Shown here in pieces: positions 11,465 to 21,699 of a stretch of 64,000 bases of DNA. Each line of letters opens with the position of its first letter. Positions within the stretch are counted from its first letter, which is position 1. Origin of the DNA: Rhyzopertha dominica (Eukaryota; Arthropoda; Insecta; Coleoptera; Bostrichidae); contig QCXZ01000086.1 in NCBI GenBank assembly GCA_025024175.1, forward strand, positions 15,652,245-15,716,244. The letters are read 5' to 3'. A model generated the notes under the pieces. It was not told the origin of the DNA. It ran no database searches and saw only the letters and a program-made list of their open reading frames with translations. The translations under genes and the position numbers were made by a program.

Positions 11465-12508
11465 GAGGGTTGTGTACCTGTAATTAGGTGATGTCTTAGT
11501 CGTCGAGTGTGTACTCGTATTTCTTTATCTTTTATTTTTAATAAACACGTATTGTCAGGGTTAACTTTAACAACTTTGGCTGGTCCAAGATATTTTTTAT
11601 TTGCTTTTGACGCTCGATTAGTAGTTTCGCCTTCTTTAAAAGGAAGCTCCGCTTTCCTTTTATAGCAACTTTCTCTTTTGTTTGATCAATTTTGTCTCGA
11701 ACAGTATTATAAACTGTTTACTTTATCCAAATGTTGTTTAATATAATTTTCATAGATTTGTTCATTTGTAAATGTGTCATTTGGATCTCTAGAATTTGTA
11801 TGTCCAAAAGTTAATGAATGTATAGAACTATTATAGGCAATAACACCATACTTTACTATATCATTTAGAGGATCATCGAACTGGGTTTCCAGTAATTTTA
11901 AATGTTCGATTAATGTGGAATGAAATCTCTCTATTGGTGCATTTGATTCTGGATTTTTCGGAGTAATAAAGTGTGTTTGAATTTTATGGCTTGCCAATAA
12001 GTCTTTGATAATTTTATTATTAAATTCTGTTCCATTGTCTAAAGTTATTTGAGTAGGCGTCCCATAATGTGCAAAATAAGTGCATGAGAAATGTCTATTG
12101 GATTTTTGAAGATACAAAGTATACTTGAGCTAATTTAGAAAACGAATCAATGATAGTGAGAAATATTTGCCTCCTATATGAAAATGTATCAATGTATAAA
12201 TGTTCAAATGGTTTGCAGGGTGTAGGCGTTATATTAATAGGAATATCATAATGTTTACGATCATATTTATATTTCTTACATGTTTCACAGAAATTTATGA
12301 ATTTTTCGACTGATTTTTGCATATTTGGCCAATAAAAAAGAGCTCTTAGTTTAGTTAATGTTTCGTTAATGCCTCGATGGTTTGTCTTTCCTTCATGATA
12401 GTTTCTAATTATTAATAATTTATCTTCTTCATTCTTGACATCAGTACGTTTTTGTAAATATCTCACCAAAATAGGACCATCGTTCTGTATATATTGCATA
12501 ATTGACAT
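11465..12508 (-). pseudogene. Integrase region of the errantivirus pol
   Basis: Inserts element DNA into the genome. The zinc-binding HHCC module is seen first (NYHEGKTNHRG, then FCETCKKYK), followed by the DDE core: the first Asp in LYIDTFSYRRQIFLTIID, the second in QITLDNGTEFNNK and the Glu in NAPIERFHSTLIEHL. A C-terminal module with HTRRLRHHLI ends near 11465. The frame breaks between the first and second Asp at about 12095-12117, and again near 11700. It follows the macro-domain segment through an acidic linker. Confidence 0.85.
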
Positions 12509-12824
12509 TTGGTACTAAATATTCTTGGAAAAATTGTTTAATTTTACTTGGTCCGTCTGAATAAGGGATTTGAAGGTGAAATTTCTGACGGTTATCAAGT
12601 TGTTCTATTTTACACAAATATGGACCTCTAGAAACAAACATTTGATTGGATCTGGGATTTATAATTTCGTCTTTTATTTGTATACTTTTAATTTCTGTAT
12701 CCGTGTCATCTGAGTGTATTGTAATTACGTCTATGTCGTCTTGGTCTAGGTCAGGGTCTGGCTCAACGATCATTGACTGTGAGCCTGTGACAGCATTTAT
12801 TTCATTGTCAGGTGATAACGCATC

Positions 12825-13225
12825 AGGGGTGTAGTTACAAATTAAAATTAATATATTACTATTGGAAAATATGTAAGATATCATTAATTTGACCTTTTGC
12901 CAATTTAATTGATCGAGACCGCATCCTAATCTTGGTATAGCCAATCTAGTAATTTTATGTTTTTCCAATTCATTTCTTAAATTCAGAAGTGTTTTAAACA
13001 AATCTGGATAAAGCGGTTTATCATAATAATTTCTTTTTGTTACTAAATAGTAAAGATATTGGTCATTCACTTTTTAGAAGGCAACTTCTCCAACAGTTTT
13101 ATTTTGATTTATTAGATCATTTAAACCATTGAATTTTTGTTTAAATTGTAAAGCTAACCCAGCATTCATTTTTAAATCTTGGACACACAATGTGCCAAAG
13201 CATATGTTTTTGGTACTGAAAGAAG
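12825..13225 (-). pseudogene. Macro domain (TARG1/OARD1-like) within errantivirus pol
   Basis: Between RNase H and integrase the minus strand encodes a full-length macro-type ADP-ribose-binding fold. It starts [16 protein letters not shown], continues through KMNAGLALQFKQKF and a GEVAF block, then YLYYLVTKRNYYDKP, and ends with RLAIPRLGCGLDQLNW and ILICNY. This follows the order of the TARG1/OARD1 family, which removes ADP-ribose from proteins; a Lys after 'YLVT' and the Asp of 'GCGLD' match positions described as catalytic there. Two breaks are visible: a frame change near 13172 and a TAA at 13074-13076. An acidic linker (VEPDPDLDQDDIDV) joins it to integrase. Its role in the element is unknown. 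Confidence 0.8.
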
Positions 13226-14849
13226 GTTTTCATTAATTTCTAATAATTTATCTTTACAAATTGTGAGTTTAGTGTTATTCAAAAAGTTCTCGTAGGTTAA
13301 ATTTTGTGATAGTGATATGCGACATAGTGCATCTGCGTTCGTATTTAATTTGCCTATTTTGTATTGGATGTCATAATCAAATTCTGATAATTTCAATCTC
13401 CACCTCACTAATTTTGAGTTTGGTTCCTTCAAACTAAATAGCCAAGTTAACGGTCTATGGTCTGTATAGATAGTGAATTTCCTTCCATATGAGTAAGGTC
13501 GGAAATATTTTGTTGCCCATACAATTCCCAAAAGTTCTTTTTCGATCGTGCTGTATTTTTGTTCTGTTTCATTTAGTGTACGTGAAGCGTACGCCACTGG
13601 TCGATCTGAACCAACATTACCTTGCGATAATACTGCTCCAAGTGCGTAATTTGACGAATCTGTGGTCAACACAAACGGCTTGGTGAAGTCTGGATGTTGC
13701 AATACAGGGTTATTAGTTAAAACGTGTTTAGCCTTTTCGAAAGCAGAAACATATTCTTTACTTAGCTCTATTTTATTTCCCTTTTTCAGGCATTTCGTTA
13801 AAGGTTTCGTAATTTTAGCGAAATCTTTAATGAATCGTCTATAATAGCCTAAAAGACCTAAAAATGACTTAATTTCTTTTTGTGTTTTTGGAATAGGGAA
13901 GTTAAGTATTGCTTTGATTTTGTCTGGATTTGGTTTTACACCATTGGGAGTTACGATATGACCTAAATAAGCTACTTCTTTGTGCATAAATTCTGACTTA
14001 TCCAATTTATTTTGAATTTTGCTTGCCGTAATCTTTCAAAAACTGTTCTTAACTTTTGTACATGTTCTTGTAGAGATGTACTGTAAATAATGATATCATC
14101 CATATAAACCAAACATTGATCAGTTTGCAAACCTCTCAATATATTGTCTATTACACGCTGAAAAGTAGAAGGGCTGTTTTTAAGGCCATAGGGCATACGG
14201 TTGAATTCATAAAGTCCTTGTTCTGTAGCAAAAGCTGTTTTTTCGGAATCATCTGGATTCATTTCAATTTGATGGAATCCAGACGCTAGATCTAGTGTCG
14301 TAAAATATTGACTTCTTCCTAATTTGTCAAGAATATCGGTAATGTTAGGTAAAGGGTATCTATCGTCAACTGTTTTTTCATTCAGTTTACGATAATCAAT
14401 CTCCACTTCTTTTTACCTGAGGCATCTGCCTTTTTCGTAACTATCCAGATAGGACTGGACCACGGAGATACTGAAGGTTTTATAATCCCTTGATCTAACA
14501 TTGAAGCAATTTGATTTTGGACTTCTTGTTTATGAATAAATGGGTACCTATATGTTTTTGCACATATTGGTGTTGGATCAGTTAATCGAATGTTATGTTT
14601 AATTTGGTTTGTAAATGTCAGTGGTATGCCTTCACAATGGAAGATATCGCGATATTCGTAACAAAGAGAGCGAATTGCTTTTCTTTCTTCTTGATTTAGG
14701 TGAGAAAGCCTAAGATTCCTTAGGTTTTCTTTAAGCCTAATATTCTGTTGAAATGTTGCACATTGTAAATTTGGATTATCCGAAATTATATCAATTTCGT
14801 AAACATCAATTGGTTTCTTTATAAGGCGCATAAATCGGAATGGTTGCAT
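13172..14849 (-). pseudogene. pol: Reverse transcriptase-RNase H of the errantivirus
   Basis: Copies element RNA into DNA. RT blocks in order: [64 protein letters not shown] and the catalytic YMDD in [12 protein letters not shown]. The connection domain follows with [18 protein letters not shown]. RNase H shows [18 protein letters not shown], the Glu in [13 protein letters not shown] and the Asp in [10 protein letters not shown]. The open frames overlap but differ in phase at about 14390 and 13985, so two frameshifts interrupt the polyprotein. The domain order and '[11 protein letters not shown]' place it with the 17.6/297-like errantiviruses. Confidence 0.92.
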
Positions 14850-15210
14850 TTCTTGTCTCTAATACTTCTTTTCCAATATTTACGCTGGCATTTAATTTTT
14901 TAAGTAAATCTAAGCCAATTAATCCATCGAATTTTGGATTAAACTCAAATACGTAAAATTTATGCTTTTCTTTGGAATTAAAAATGGGGGGTAATGGTAA
15001 AGTTACGCTATATTTGTGGTTTGTTGTTTGATGTGCAGTACTTACTTCAAATGGATCGTGTTGAACGTACTTTAAAAATTGCTTCCTGACCAATTTTGGA
15101 CTTATAAACGTTTTTGTCGAACCAGTATCAATCATAAATTTAGCGTTTAATTTTGGAATTACAATGTACGGAAGATTTGTGTCAGTCTCAGTGTTTAAAT
15201 TTATTGTCAT
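14806..15210 (-). CDS. Aspartic protease region of the errantivirus pol
   Basis: Retroviral-type aspartic protease that would process the polyprotein. The active-site triad is in KFMIDTGSTKTFIS and the second conserved block in FDGLIGLDLLKKLNASV, the usual spacing for Gypsy proteases. The frame is open over this length and overlaps the first RT segment by 44 bases in another phase, which suggests a break or a frameshift site between them. Confidence 0.85.
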   Translation of the reverse strand: MTINLNTETDTNLPYIVIPKLNAKFMIDTGSTKTFISPKLVRKQFLKYVQHDPFEVSTAHQTTNHKYSVTLPLPPIFNSKEKHKFYVFEFNPKFDGLIGLDLLKKLNASVNIGKEVLETRNATIPIYAPYKETN

Positions 15211-15323
15211 TGTTGAGGGCGAACTAGGCCTGGCTGTAAAAATTTTTCCTGATTTAACATGGCATTTTCTTGATCAAACAGTTGTTCGTTTTGCATTTCT
15301 TGCATAGCTAACTGTTGATAAAA

Positions 15324-16542
15324 TTAATCGGGAATCTGTGCTTCCTCTGGAATTTCTTGTGGCATAGGGGGAAATTCTGGATACTCTGTATCTATGGACG
15401 CTAGTCTAACAGCTTCGACTTTTTCGTCCTCAGATGAATTACAAATTAAATAATTTTGTGACTCATTAGCGTTATTAATATTTTGATAACTTAATTCTTC
15501 GAACGTGAAATTTGGTTTTTGTGTAGTATTTGGCCTAATAGACGGTGGTATTCGTCTGGTGTTACCTGAAGAAGTGTCCATTGGCGTGTGTTTAAAGAAA
15601 CTGTGATGTGGACGTGTTGGAAAAACATTTTTTGCCCTTGTAAAAATACCTTTGCTGATTAGCAGATGGTATAAATACTGGTTGCGATTTTGTAAAGCTA
15701 TTTACATACGGATTTCGCCAATTTACAGGAAATCTGTTATAAATAGGCGTAATTCTTTGATTAAATTGTCCAATATTTTGAGGCAACGGATTTCGAATTA
15801 GACCTGATTTTTGATTATTTGACTGATTTATACCATGATTTTTAGCATAGTTGAAATTTTCTTCTTCAAGCACGATTGACATTGCTTTTTCCAATGTTTT
15901 TGGTTTTTGTAACCTCACGGCTAAGCCTAGATTACCAGTAAGTCCCGTTAAAAATGCATCCAGTGCACGTTGATCGTATATTTCGCTTTTGATAATTTTC
16001 GTTTGTTCATTTGGTTCTGTTAATTTTACACATGATAAAAGGAGACTCCGTACGACTTGACACCTCATACCAAACTGATAAGCAGTTTCATTACGCTCAG
16101 GCTTTAAAGACATTAAATCTCTTAACAAACAGTTCTCATCTCTTTGATCACCGAAAAATTGAATTAATAATTTACGAATATTTGGCCATGTGTCAGCATC
16201 GTTTCTATTATCGATTAGAGTTGCTGCACGACCTGTTAATTTTGACAATATTGCTCTTAAGAGAAAACTATTTACAGGGTTATTTAAATTTATCAAGTCA
16301 GCGAAACTCATCAAGTAGTCGCAACCTGAGATAAACAACGATAATGTAGCAGGTTCTCCGTCGTATACGGGAACTGCTTGCAAGTGCATCTTATCCAAAG
16401 CCATATTTACAAAGCTGTTATTACGAGTACTATTCAAAATATCACTGGAACTATTATTATTTGTCGTTGTATTATTTATTATTTCTATTATATCGTTTTG
16501 TAACGTGTTATAAATATTGATATTTGATTCTTCTCTTGACAT
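15324..16542 (-). pseudogene. gag: gag of the errantivirus element, frameshifted
   Basis: Structural protein of the particle. It starts with an ATG at 16540-16542 (MSREESNINIYN) and runs 316 residues to 15592. Errantivirus-type features are the LQAVPVYDGEPATLSLFISG block near residue 55 and WPNIRKLLIQFFGDQRDENC near residue 120. No CCHC zinc knuckle is present, as in other errantivirus gags. A second segment at 15324-15581, rich in Pro, Glu and Asn, continues in another phase; the shift falls near a run of six A about 15630. Only this break is seen, so the lesion is small. Confidence 0.85.
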
Positions 16543-16621
16543 TAATAATTAATAAACAGTGAAAATTTTATATTCACTTACGATTCTCGTTTCATTACTA
16601 TTCTTAATTCTAACGGGGACC

Positions 16622-16845
16622 CTTCGGCGATGCTTGTCCTCCGGATCCTAGGCTAGATTGGTCTGTCGGCGATGCTTGTCCTCTGGACCTGGGAGACCTT
16701 CGGCGATGCTTGTCCTCCGGTTTGGGGATGATCCTCCGGCGATGCTTGCCCTCTGGATCTTGCTAGGGATTGGCCCTCGGCGATGCTTGTCCTGCGGCCT
16801 GGTGGCGACCTTTCGGCGATGCTTGTCCTCCGGGTCTGGAGCCGT
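16622..16845 (-). repeat. Six-copy minisatellite in the errantivirus leader
   Basis: The core CGGCGATGCTTGTCCTCCGG (plus strand), with small variations, recurs at about 16627, 16669, 16702, 16737, 16778 and 16814. Units are 33-42 bp with variable spacers. The array sits between the primer site and the gag start, so it is in the untranslated leader of the genomic RNA. Its GC content is well above that of its surroundings. Confidence 0.85.
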
Positions 16846-16912
16846 GAATTGCCAGTAGACGGTTAAAACCGAAGACTTTGAAGACGATTTTTGTTCTTCT
16901 TGGCCTCTGGCA

Positions 16913-16930
16913 ATCCTACTGACTGCGCCA
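16913..16930 (-). other. Primer-binding site of the errantivirus
   Basis: On the minus strand the LTR end is followed by TGGCGCAGTCAGTAGGAT, sharing its final T with the LTR. 'TGGCGCAGTCG-TAGGA' is the usual primer site of the gypsy/17.6 group, complementary to the 3' end of a cellular tRNA. Confidence 0.85.
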
Positions 16931-17373
16931 GTTAAGTTTCGAGTTGAAACAACTTGTTTTTTGAAACAATTTATTTTACTCAAAACTAACACGAACAATT
17001 ACACTTTTACAATAACTTGATATGCACTCAAGAGCTTGTTAGTATAAGAATTATATATGTTGAAAATCATAGGCTTATATACTATTGGTTAGTGCTGAAT
17101 AATCATATTTGACATAAACAACTGATTAATAGAATGTTCTAGAACCTAAACTACATATAATATATTAAAACCCTTACAACTACCTATTGTTGCAATTTAT
17201 AAACAATAGTCTGTTTTTATAGCTTTAAATACATTTTGCTGACACTAAAGTAGTGTAGCAATTACGCATTAATATTGAATCATAAACAGGATGTTATTGT
17301 AGTATAATATTTCATATTTAAAGTATAAACAGATTATTATTACAAAGGACTTATTATTTGTAAATATGTAACT
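16930..17373 (-). repeat. 5' LTR of the errantivirus-like element
   Basis: 444 bp, paired with 9553-9994. The right edge meets the target duplication GACC at 17374. Its last 260 bp recur after the gap at 23291 as part of the larger duplicated block. Confidence 0.93.
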
Positions 17374-17492
17374 GACCGATGTTTGAGATGTTTTCCGCTT
17401 TCGCCTCTTTTCCGCTTTTTGTATTCAGGAGTTGAAGCTTGTCTTTCGTCATCACTATCATGATTATCGCTACCTGATTCAGCTGTATCCAT
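17374..17492 (-). pseudogene. BED-like zinc-finger gene, first exon, cut by the errantivirus
   Basis: The ATG at 17490-17492 opens MDTAESGSDNHDSDDERQAS, then a basic run (KKRKRGESGKHLKHR) that may be a nuclear localisation signal. The frame enters the GACC duplication and continues without a shift at 9548 on the other side of the retroelement. Acidic and basic N-termini of this kind often precede an 'FKGWL' zinc-finger module, which is what lies at 9340-9548. The same segment recurs at 23552-23670 in the copied block. Confidence 0.5.
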
Positions 17493-17545
17493 CTTCTGCT
17501 TTTGGTAATAATAATCATCAATTGCACAACGAGAAACCAACTTTC

Positions 17546-18230
17546 CAACTTTACTTACTAAGTTTAATGCACGCTTAGCTAATGCTTAATCAACCTGAAC
17601 CGGTGAATACTACAGTCAGTAAATATATTATTACAGTACCGCAATGGTCTGCTATGATTAGGCAAACTAGTGGCGGTAAATTTAAATGTTTAAAAAGGAG
17701 ACGGAAGCTAACCTCAAAGAGCAGAGAACTGCCAGATATCAGACACTGACGCACATATTGTAGCATGTTACCAATTACCTAGGGAAAAGTCACACAACAC
17801 TAAAATTACATATTATCTTTGTCTTACTGATTGGGGTTATGAATTGCGTGTTTTGTTTGTGTTTTTAAATGTAACTTTGAAATTATCGTACATTTCGCCG
17901 TTATCGTACAAAAGCTATCGTACATCGTACACCAGGAAATTTTATCGTACATTCTGGCATCACTGCTGTCGGTGCACGTTTATCAATCGCGCACGGCGTA
18001 TCGTATATGTTTGCGAATCGCTAGCACTCCCGAGAGGCACTGCACAATCACAAGAGAAAAAGGGCGCATCAATACGAATTTTAAAACTACTGTGGTCACA
18101 TAGCAATACAATATTCATAAATTTATGTTGAAACTTGTTTGTTTAAAATAAATGATTACATCGCTATGAATAAAGGTCACTTCAGATCCTTAACAATAAA
18201 AACAAAACTCAGTATTAGGTGTATATACCA
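17546..18230. repeat. Region with clustered TATCGTACA repeats
   Basis: TATCGTACA or a close variant occurs five times between about 17884 and 17960 (TTATCGTACATTTCG, TTATCGTACAAAAG, CTATCGTACATCGTACAC, TTATCGTACATTC). The region is upstream of the interrupted zinc-finger gene. No open frame with a recognisable product was found. The same cluster is in copy B at about 24055-24121. Confidence 0.5.
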
Positions 18231-18234
18231 CAGA

Positions 18235-18989
18235 CTCCATATCAAAATGCCTAACGATCACATTTAGTCGATTTTATCAGCACGTTCGTATTGCCCAACT
18301 TCTTGTCGCATTCAGTGTCCTTCTTACAATGTCCACCTTTCAGCTATTTCATTATGCTCAACGGCGATCACAACCTACACTGCAAAAAACTGTGTTTTAT
18401 GAGAATACAAGGGCAGATGTCCTCAGTGCCATCTATGTTTTATGTTGATAATAACATCTAACCACGTTCATAACAGTCCATATGCAATCATATCGTCTAC
18501 CTTTGTTTGGTTCTTAATGCCTAACTGAGATCACAGGGTCCACCATTGGGGTCGTTCACAACACCCAACCATGATCATAACCACCAACCATCTGCAGCAT
18601 GAGAAATGGAGTGACGAGTGGACGATTTGATCGTATGGGCGGTGTGAACGTCCTCAAAGGTGGCCCTTGTGATTGCAGTCGAGCGTTGTGAACCGCTTTT
18701 ATAGTAGATGATGTAATCGCAGTTGTGCATTAATGAACGCAAGGAAAACTGGATGATGTGATTGGAGTTGGTTATTATGAAGCAACTAACGGGTGGCAGT
18801 TATTAACACGATTGAATGTATTATCAACATAATCTCACGTTACAATTAAACACAGTTTTTTGCGGGTGGAAATTGTAAAGGAAGACATTGAACGTGATAA
18901 GAAATTAGCCAATGCGAACGTGGTAGATCATATAATTGATTGATAGGGCGTTGTGACAAGGTGGGTAATGTGACCGTTGGGCGTTGTGA
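18235..18989. repeat. Foldback (long inverted repeat) element
   Basis: The left arm (about 18240-18385) is an imperfect reverse complement of the right arm (about 18845-18985). Paired landmarks include CACGTTCGTATTG against CACGTTCGCATTG, TTCTTACAATGTCCACC against TTCCTTTACAATTTCCACC, and AAAAAACTGTGTTT in both arms. Short motifs such as CAACGATCACA recur in each arm. Copy B carries the same structure. Confidence 0.6.
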
Positions 18990-19016
18990 TCAGGTCAGGT
19001 CAGGTCAGGTCAGGTC
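18990..19016 (+). repeat. (TCAGG)5 run
   Basis: Five perfect tandem TCAGG units plus TC, repeated in copy B at 25162-25188. TCAGG is the telomere repeat of many beetles. It lies at the edge of the foldback element. Confidence 0.8.
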
Positions 19017-19518
19017 ATATTTTGTAGATTGTTAATGAAAAACTATAAATACATAAAAATAAATTTCTTACATAAAAGTATAAATGTAAGCTTCCTCGGA
19101 ATTTAAGTAACAATTCAATTCTTTTTTGAAATCTTGGTAGCTTGTATATGCTGTCGACAACTGAATACAGTTATTACATGTACTAACTACTAGTCTTCTG
19201 TTACCTGCTACAAATTTGTTGAAATATACGTTAATAACATCTGGCATTTGATATGAACCAGTCACAAAAAAAATTGCCTTAACAAATTATTGCCCATGCA
19301 TCTAATAAACATTTTTAAATAATGCAGAATGGATGTTTCTTCATTTTTTAGATCACTGTCATATTTCAAGAAACTTACAGTTTTATTTGGGGTAGGTATG
19401 AAAGGTAAAGATGTTAATTAGTATAATTAATATTCTCTTTATTGTTGACACTTCTAACATCCAACTGTTGGTTTCCAATAAAACATAACGTGAATTTTGA
19501 CAGTTTGAAAGGTATTGT

Positions 19519-19848
19519 TTAGGTTAATAAAAGCATGTGTGGTAAAGCTCTGCCAATAAAGACAAACGTTTCCTTATCTTTTCTTGTTCTGTCTAACGCT
19601 AAAAATAGCACTATACAATCATCACCTCGAAAAAAGGAAGCATCTATAGTTTGAAAATCATATTGAAAAATTCTTTTGTTAAACACAGGACGCCTTTTGA
19701 ATTCAATGTGGATAATGTCCATGTCATCTAGTAACGATGATATTACAAAATTAAAATTACTTGGACAAATTTCTTGAATGCTAATGTCTTCGTCTGGGTA
19801 AGCTATATTTTCACCATTTTCATTTTGTGCTTGCTGTTGTTGTGTCAT
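19519..19848 (-). CDS. Unrecognised 109-residue protein
   Basis: An ATG at 19846-19848 opens MTQQQQAQNENGENIAYPDE and runs without a break to a stop at 19519. The Gln/Asn-rich start is followed by a mixed segment with ICPSNFNFVISSLLDDMD and a hydrophobic stretch CIVLFLALDR. The identical frame is present in copy B (25690-26019). I recognise no family. It lies about 500 bp downstream of a decayed piggyBac transposase on the same strand and may be part of that element, or a chance frame. Confidence 0.3.
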   Translation of the reverse strand: MTQQQQAQNENGENIAYPDEDISIQEICPSNFNFVISSLLDDMDIIHIEFKRRPVFNKRIFQYDFQTIDASFFRGDDCIVLFLALDRTRKDKETFVFIGRALPHMLLLT

Positions 19849-20360
19849 GACGACAACGTTGGTGTATGATGACCATGTTTCTTGGACAGAAATATTCTAT
19901 GCTATCTGTCAATTCACCATACTTATCTAGAAAGTGTATTTTTTAAATACCTACACCTACATACATACAAACTACACACAAATAGCATGCAACACATTCT
20001 AGAACATTTTTTTTTGGAGTAATAGCTCTAACTGCATGATATGATCTCAATAACAGGGATAAAAATAAATAAATTGCAAATGCAAAGCTGCATTATTAGG
20101 TACAACACATATTAACGATATAATGTGGCAATATACCATAATTAGTGACAAAAAATTATTAAACATGACCCAGACCTCCACGAATAAAGTCACAGTACAC
20201 TGTAATTATTACACTTGATAAAAATTCAACTATGTTTACATATTTAGCAGCTAGTGCACAATATTAATAGCAATTTAATTAACGATTACCAAATTACCAA
20301 AACATCTGAGATAATGCCGTGTGACGCTTCGAATGAATAACAACAGGTCAACCTTTGTTT

Positions 20361-21640
20361 TCACTGTTTATATGTAAATTCTTCAAGTATTGACAAGTTA
20401 ATCATATGGGTAGAGATTGTCCACCACCATTTTTTGCCCTGGATAGATACTATATAGTTGTTGGCGCATTGATTAAGAAGGACTACTCCTCCCATGGACG
20501 AATTATATTTATGAAACAAGTGCGGTTGAAGTACGTCAACTTTCTCTTGTTTCACCGAACTCCAAGGTTTCACTTTGATTGTGGTTCGATTGTGTCGAAG
20601 TTGGTTTCCATGGTAACAACATTATTATCCTTCCATTTTACAAACAGTAGAGAATTGGTTTTGTCGAACCTATAGCGAAAATATTTGCGTTCTTCTTTAT
20701 TCATTGAGTCTTTAGATGACAACGGGCATTTCTTTGTTCTATTTCCTCTAACGGTTCCGGTTGCTCTAAATTCGTTTGCTCGTAACGTTTTCAATAAGCT
20801 GTATCTTGTAAAATAGTTGCCAAAAATACAGAATGATCTGACGGTTGAGCAACACATTCCAAAAGTTCTAATACAACTTTAGATCTGAGGGGTCGTCGAA
20901 CTGCGAAGCATCCATTCATTATAACCAAGCTCACTGGTTTTTCTTTGCGGAATAGTGACCAAGGTATTTCACCATCGCTTCATCAATAGGTAAATCAGGG
21001 TGAAAAATTCCCCTCTGTTGGAAGTTCTTATTGAGCACAGTTATCAGAGGTCTTACTTTATAAAGTTTATCGTTATTCAGATTCGAATTGTCACCAAATG
21101 CAGGTACTTTTTTATTTCATAATAACGATTTCGGGACCACTAAACATTAGAATACCTAAGACCTTGATTTCATCTTCAGTTCAGTATGTGATCACTTCTT
21201 TGGGCTGCATATAACATTGATTGTTCTACAATATGCTTAAAAATTTCCTTATCGAACAGCCTCTCAAACGTTTATACAGGAGTCTCATTACGTGTGCCAC
21301 TCTTTTAGATCATTTAGGCGATCATTATACCCTTGGGTTTCTTTCATGTCTAGGTTGATGATATCTTCACTCCATATTGGTTGGGCCTCTTGGTCTGTTT
21401 CCATCTTTTTTATGGATTTGAGGACATCTCAGCTGTTCTAGTCACAATTTCAGATAATGGGATTCATCATCACTGTAACAATGGACCTCAACTTCTCCAG
21501 ATACATCAGTTAGAAAATGTGCTACATTACATTGATCTTCGTCTATGTCTTCTTCATCGGTTTGAGTGCCCACATCTAGAGGGATCAGAAACAGTTTCTT
21601 GCAACATTATCAAGAGCAGTACTAAGTATTTTGTGAGGCC
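20361..21640 (-). pseudogene. piggyBac transposase remnant 1 (PGBD2/3-like), copy A
   Basis: The minus strand contains, in order, DDESHYLKL, DKEIFKHIVEQSMLYA, DEAMVKYLGHYSAKK, FTRYSLLKTLRANEFRATGT followed by RGNRTKKCPL, RYRFDKTNSLLFVKWKDNN with NFDTIEP, and NSSMGGVVLLNQCANNY with QGKKWWW. This is the block order of piggyBac transposases related to vertebrate PGBD2/3. The last catalytic Asp motif, usually 'GGVDLLDQ', reads GGVVLLNQ, so both acidic residues are gone. Numerous frameshifts and stops. Its terminal repeats were not found. Confidence 0.8.
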
Positions 21641-21699
21641 TGCCATAGAAAGATCTAGAGCTTACAGGTAAATAGTCATGACCATCCATCACAGTAATC

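Larger units (their letters stand above)
9553..17373 (-). mobile_element. Errantivirus-like Gypsy element, complete but inactive
   Basis: A 7.8-kb provirus on the minus strand, bounded by LTRs at 16930-17373 (5') and 9553-9994 (3'). Both LTRs start AGTTAC and end TTAACT in element orientation. In order it carries a tRNA-type primer site, a repeat-rich leader, gag, aspartic protease, reverse transcriptase, RNase H, a macro domain, integrase and an env-like gene with an RVKR cleavage site. The layout is that of insect errantiviruses; the macro domain is extra. The LTRs differ at about eleven sites plus one indel in 442 bp, so the insertion is not recent. gag, RT, macro, integrase and env each carry frameshifts or stops. 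The flanking repeat is GACC. Confidence 0.93.

Noticed and set aside
12646..12834. Plus-strand open frame over the acidic linker of the macro-integrase segment
   Set aside because: It is the antisense of codons for an Asp-rich linker and shows no features of its own.
10239..17373. An actively replicating insect retrovirus
   Set aside because: gag, pol and env all carry breaks and the LTRs differ by about 2.5%, so this copy is inactive.
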